Origin: Deltaproteobacteria bacterium
GTDB taxonomy: Bacteria > Myxococcota_A > UBA796 > UBA2385
Assembly: GCA_015489145.1 (NCBI GenBank)
Contig: WGAH01000136.1
Span: forward strand, 1 to 15,837
Length of the DNA: 15,837 nt
Reading direction: 5' to 3'
Part shown: one piece after another, positions 13,570 to 15,837 of the stretch
Layout: every line of letters starts with the position of its first letter
Position numbering within the stretch: the stretch's first letter is position 1
Notes under the pieces: model-generated
Seen by the model: the letters and a program-made list of their open reading frames with translations, nothing else
What the model was told of the DNA's origin: nothing
Databases searched by the model: none
Program-made: the position numbers and the translations under genes

Positions 13570-14391
13570 TTACTTCCGCCGCTTGACGATGAGCTTGTCG
13601 GAGGCCTTGCCCTTGCGGCGCGTCTTGTAGCCCTTGGTCGGCTTGCCCCACGGGGTGACCGGGTGGCGGCCCTTGGCCCGCCCCTCGCCACCGCCGTGCG
13701 GGTGGTCGATGGGGTTCATCGCCGTGCCGCGCACCTTCGGGCGCTTCCCGAGCCACCGGTTCCGGCCGGCCTTGCCGATCACCTGGTTCTCGTGCTCGAG
13801 GTTGCCGACCTGGCCGATGGTGCCCTTGCAGAGGTGATGCACCTTCCGAAGCTCGCCGCTCGGGAGCCGGAGGAGCACGTGGTGCCCCTCCTTGGCCATC
13901 ACCTGGGCGTAGGAGCCCGCGGAGCGGCAGAGCTGCCCGCCGGCGCCGATCTTCAACTCGATGTTGTGGACCCACGTACCGAGGGGCACCGCACGGAGGG
14001 TCATGCAGTTGCCCGGCAGGATGTCGGCGCTGTCGTCCGTGATCACCTGCCCGCCGACCTCGAGGCCGTGGGGGGCGAGGATGTAGCGCTTCTCGCCGTC
14101 GGCGTAGTGGATGAGCGCGATGCGGGCGCTGCGGTTCGGATCGTACTCGATCGCCGCGACCTTGCCGGGCACGCCGACCTTGTCGCGCTTGAAGTCGATG
14201 ACGCGGTACCGCCGCTTGTGCCCGCCGCCGCGGCGCCGGACGGTGATGCGGCCCTTGTTGTTGCGCCCACCCGACCGCGTCTGCTTCGCGACGAGCTTCT
14301 TCTCCGGCCGGGAGCGGGTGACCTCGGAGAAATCCGAGGTGCTCATGAACCGCCGGGACGGCGTAGTCGGCTTGAACTTCCGGGTACCCAT
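13570..14391 (-). CDS. rplB: 50S ribosomal protein uL2
   Basis: A 273-aa uL2, a primary 23S rRNA-binding protein important for subunit association and peptidyl transferase integrity. The N-terminal region MGTRKFKPTTPSRRFM, the OB and SH3-like domains with SGGRNNKGRITVRRRGGGHK, and the C-terminal MNPIDHPHGGGEGRAKGRHP (225-244) are all intact. H230 corresponds to the conserved His229 of E. coli. The end DKLIVKRRK is normal. It lies 11 nt after rplW. Confidence 0.99.
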   Translation of the reverse strand: MGTRKFKPTTPSRRFMSTSDFSEVTRSRPEKKLVAKQTRSGGRNNKGRITVRRRGGGHKRRYRVIDFKRDKVGVPGKVAAIEYDPNRSARIALIHYADGEKRYILAPHGLEVGGQVITDDSADILPGNCMTLRAVPLGTWVHNIELKIGAGGQLCRSAGSYAQVMAKEGHHVLLRLPSGELRKVHHLCKGTIGQVGNLEHENQVIGKAGRNRWLGKRPKVRGTAMNPIDHPHGGGEGRAKGRHPVTPWGKPTKGYKTRRKGKASDKLIVKRRK

Positions 14392-14402
14392 GATCGGTCT
14401 CC

Positions 14403-14690
14403 CTACGAGGCGAAGAAGTCGAGGGTGTCGCCGGCCGCGAGGCGGACGTAGGCCTTCTTCCAGTTCGAGCGCCGGCCCGTGTACCGGCCGAAGCGCTTGA
14501 CCTTGCCCCGGACGATGCAGGTGCGGACGTCGGCGACCCGGACGCCGAAGAGGGTCTCGACGGCGTGCTTCACCTGGTGCTTGTTGGCCTTCAGGCCGAC
14601 CTCGAAGACGTAGGTGTTCTCGCCGTCCGACAGGCGCGTGGACTTCTCGGTGACCACGGGCCGGATCAGGATGTCGTGCAGCTCGGCCAT
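14403..14690 (-). CDS. rplW: 50S ribosomal protein uL23
   Basis: A 95-aa uL23, the docking site for trigger factor and SRP at the exit tunnel. ILIRPVVTEKSTRLSDGENT, YVFEVGLKANKHQVKHAVET and LFGVRVADVRTCIVRGKVKR are diagnostic, with GRRSNWKKAYVRLAAGDTLD at the end. It starts only 2 nt after the rplD stop, indicating translational coupling. Confidence 0.99.
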   Translation of the reverse strand: MAELHDILIRPVVTEKSTRLSDGENTYVFEVGLKANKHQVKHAVETLFGVRVADVRTCIVRGKVKRFGRYTGRRSNWKKAYVRLAAGDTLDFFAS

Positions 14691-14692
14691 CG

Positions 14693-15316
14693 CTAGCCTC
14701 CCAGCCGTTCGGTGACGCGCCGGGCGGCCTCGGCGGTCATCGCGAGGTTTTCATGTCGAAGCACGTCGTAGACGTTCAAGCCCTCCACGGGAAGGACGGT
14801 CACGCCGGGGATGTTGCGCGCCGAGCGCATCACCGCCTCGTCCCGCCCTTCGATCACCAGCAGGAGGCTCTTGTAGCCGAAGGTCTTCATCACCTCGGCG
14901 AAACGCCGGGTCTTGGCCTCGGGGAGCTCGAACCCGTCGAAGAGGGTCAGGGCGTCCTCGCCCAGGCGCCGCGACAGCGCGCTGCGGAGGGCGGCCCGGC
15001 GGACCTTCTTCGGAAGCTTGTGGGCGTGCGACCGCGGGATGGGACCGTGGACGATGCCGCCGCCGCGCCACTGGGCGGCCCGCCGGGTGCCCTGCCGGGC
15101 GCGGCCGGTGCCCTTCTGGCGCCAGGGCTTCCGCCCCCCGCCCGACACCTCGGAGCGGCTCTTGGTGGAGTGCGTCCCGGCGCGGCGCTTGGCGAGCTGG
15201 TAGCGAACGACGGCGTGGAACAGGTGCTCCTTGACCTCGGCGCCGAAGACGGCGTCGTCGAGTTCGAAGGTACCCACCTTCTCGCGCTTGGTGTTGTAGA
15301 GGTCGACGACTGGCAT
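14693..15316 (-). CDS. rplD: 50S ribosomal protein uL4
   Basis: A 207-aa uL4; its extended loop reaches the nascent-peptide tunnel. In enterobacteria uL4 is the autoregulator of the S10 operon. The loop region, about residues 45-95, has KSRSEVSGGGRKPWRQKGTG and RARQGTRRAAQWRGGGIVHG, followed by the globular part with SALSRRLGEDALTLFDGFEL and LNVYDVLRHENLAMTAEAA near the end. GGAGG lies 9 nt upstream of the ATG. Unusually it follows rpsJ directly after 16 nt: rplC, which normally lies between, is missing. Confidence 0.99.
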   Translation of the reverse strand: MPVVDLYNTKREKVGTFELDDAVFGAEVKEHLFHAVVRYQLAKRRAGTHSTKSRSEVSGGGRKPWRQKGTGRARQGTRRAAQWRGGGIVHGPIPRSHAHKLPKKVRRAALRSALSRRLGEDALTLFDGFELPEAKTRRFAEVMKTFGYKSLLLVIEGRDEAVMRSARNIPGVTVLPVEGLNVYDVLRHENLAMTAEAARRVTERLGG

Positions 15317-15332
15317 TCTGCCCGCCCTCCGT

Positions 15333-15650
<318 letters not shown>

Positions 15651-15664
15651 GGCGGCTCCCGCTT

Positions 15665-15680
15665 GCGGGCCAGCGCCCGC
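15665..15680 (-). other. Hairpin between tuf and rpsJ
   Basis: A 6-bp perfect stem GCGGGC/GCCCGC (15665-15670, 15675-15680) with a 4-nt loop lies in the 37 nt tuf-rpsJ gap, just upstream of the rpsJ ribosome binding site. No T-tract follows. It may affect relative expression of tuf and the ribosomal genes, or be incidental. Confidence 0.25.
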
Positions 15681-15687
15681 GAGGTTG

Positions 15688-15837
15688 CTACTCGACGATG
15701 TCGGTGACGACGCCCGCGCCGACGGTCCGGCCGCCCTCGCGGATCGCGAAGCGCAGGCCCTTCTCGATGGCGATCGACGTGATCAGCTCGACCTCCATGT
15801 TCACCCGGTCGCCCGGCATGACCATCTCCACCCCCTC
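15688..15837 (-). CDS. tuf: Elongation factor Tu, C-terminal end (5' part outside window)
   Basis: The last 49 residues plus TAG stop of EF-Tu, the GTPase that delivers aminoacyl-tRNA to the ribosome. The visible part is from domain III: EMVMPGDRVNMEVELI followed by GLRFAIREGGRTVGAGVVTD, the nearly invariant end. Its location directly before rpsJ matches the str-S10 arrangement rpsL-rpsG-fusA-tuf-rpsJ. The rest lies beyond the right edge. Confidence 0.97.
   Translation of the reverse strand, partial: EGVEMVMPGDRVNMEVELITSIAIEKGLRFAIREGGRTVGAGVVTDIVE

Overview
This window is a high-GC bacterial chromosome segment that holds almost the whole S10-spc-alpha ribosomal protein supercluster on the minus strand. 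It reads from the right edge (end of tuf) to about position 1096 (end of rplQ), followed by a fur-family gene on the same strand. A short convergent plus-strand unit, the secG 3' end plus tRNA-Leu(GAG), closes the left edge. The style of RpoA, the zinc-binding uS14 and bL36, the secG-tRNA-Leu pairing, and adk and map behind secY suggest a GC-rich Gram-negative lineage of deltaproteobacterial or related type (Myxococcota, Binatota, Rokubacteria and the like). I cannot place it more precisely from sequence alone.

Minus-strand gene order is tuf(3' end)-rpsJ-rplD-rplW-rplB-rpsS-rplV-rpsC-rplP-rpmC-[244 nt gap]-rpsQ-rplN-rplX-rplE-rpsN-rpsH-rplF-rplR-rpsE-rpmD-rplO-secY-adk-map-rpmJ-rpsM-rpsK-[138 nt gap]-rpoA-rplQ-[terminator]-fur. 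Most genes are 2-60 nt apart, with a TGATG overlap at rplP/rpmC and an ATGA overlap at adk/map. The products build the 30S and 50S subunits, the RNA polymerase alpha subunit and the SecY channel. Adenylate kinase and methionine aminopeptidase, which processes nascent N-termini, come with them. No stretch of 300 nt lacks a gene.

Three genes normally found in this order are absent from their usual places: rplC (uL3) between rpsJ and rplD, infA (IF-1) between map and rpmJ, and rpsD (uS4) between rpsK and rpoA. The rplC and infA sites are tight, clean junctions. The rpsD site is a 138 nt non-coding gap with a strong hairpin. The rpmC-rpsQ gap is unusually long and contains a sigma70-like promoter followed by several hairpins, so the cluster may be split into at least two transcription units there. 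bL17 and uL29 carry long non-canonical C-terminal tails.

The content is housekeeping. I found no mobile element, CRISPR array, defence system or novel biosynthetic locus. What deserves attention is the missing universal genes, the internal leader and promoter, and the protein extensions. No gap exceeds about 250 nt, and the long plus-strand reading frames opposite the ribosomal genes are GC-driven shadows.
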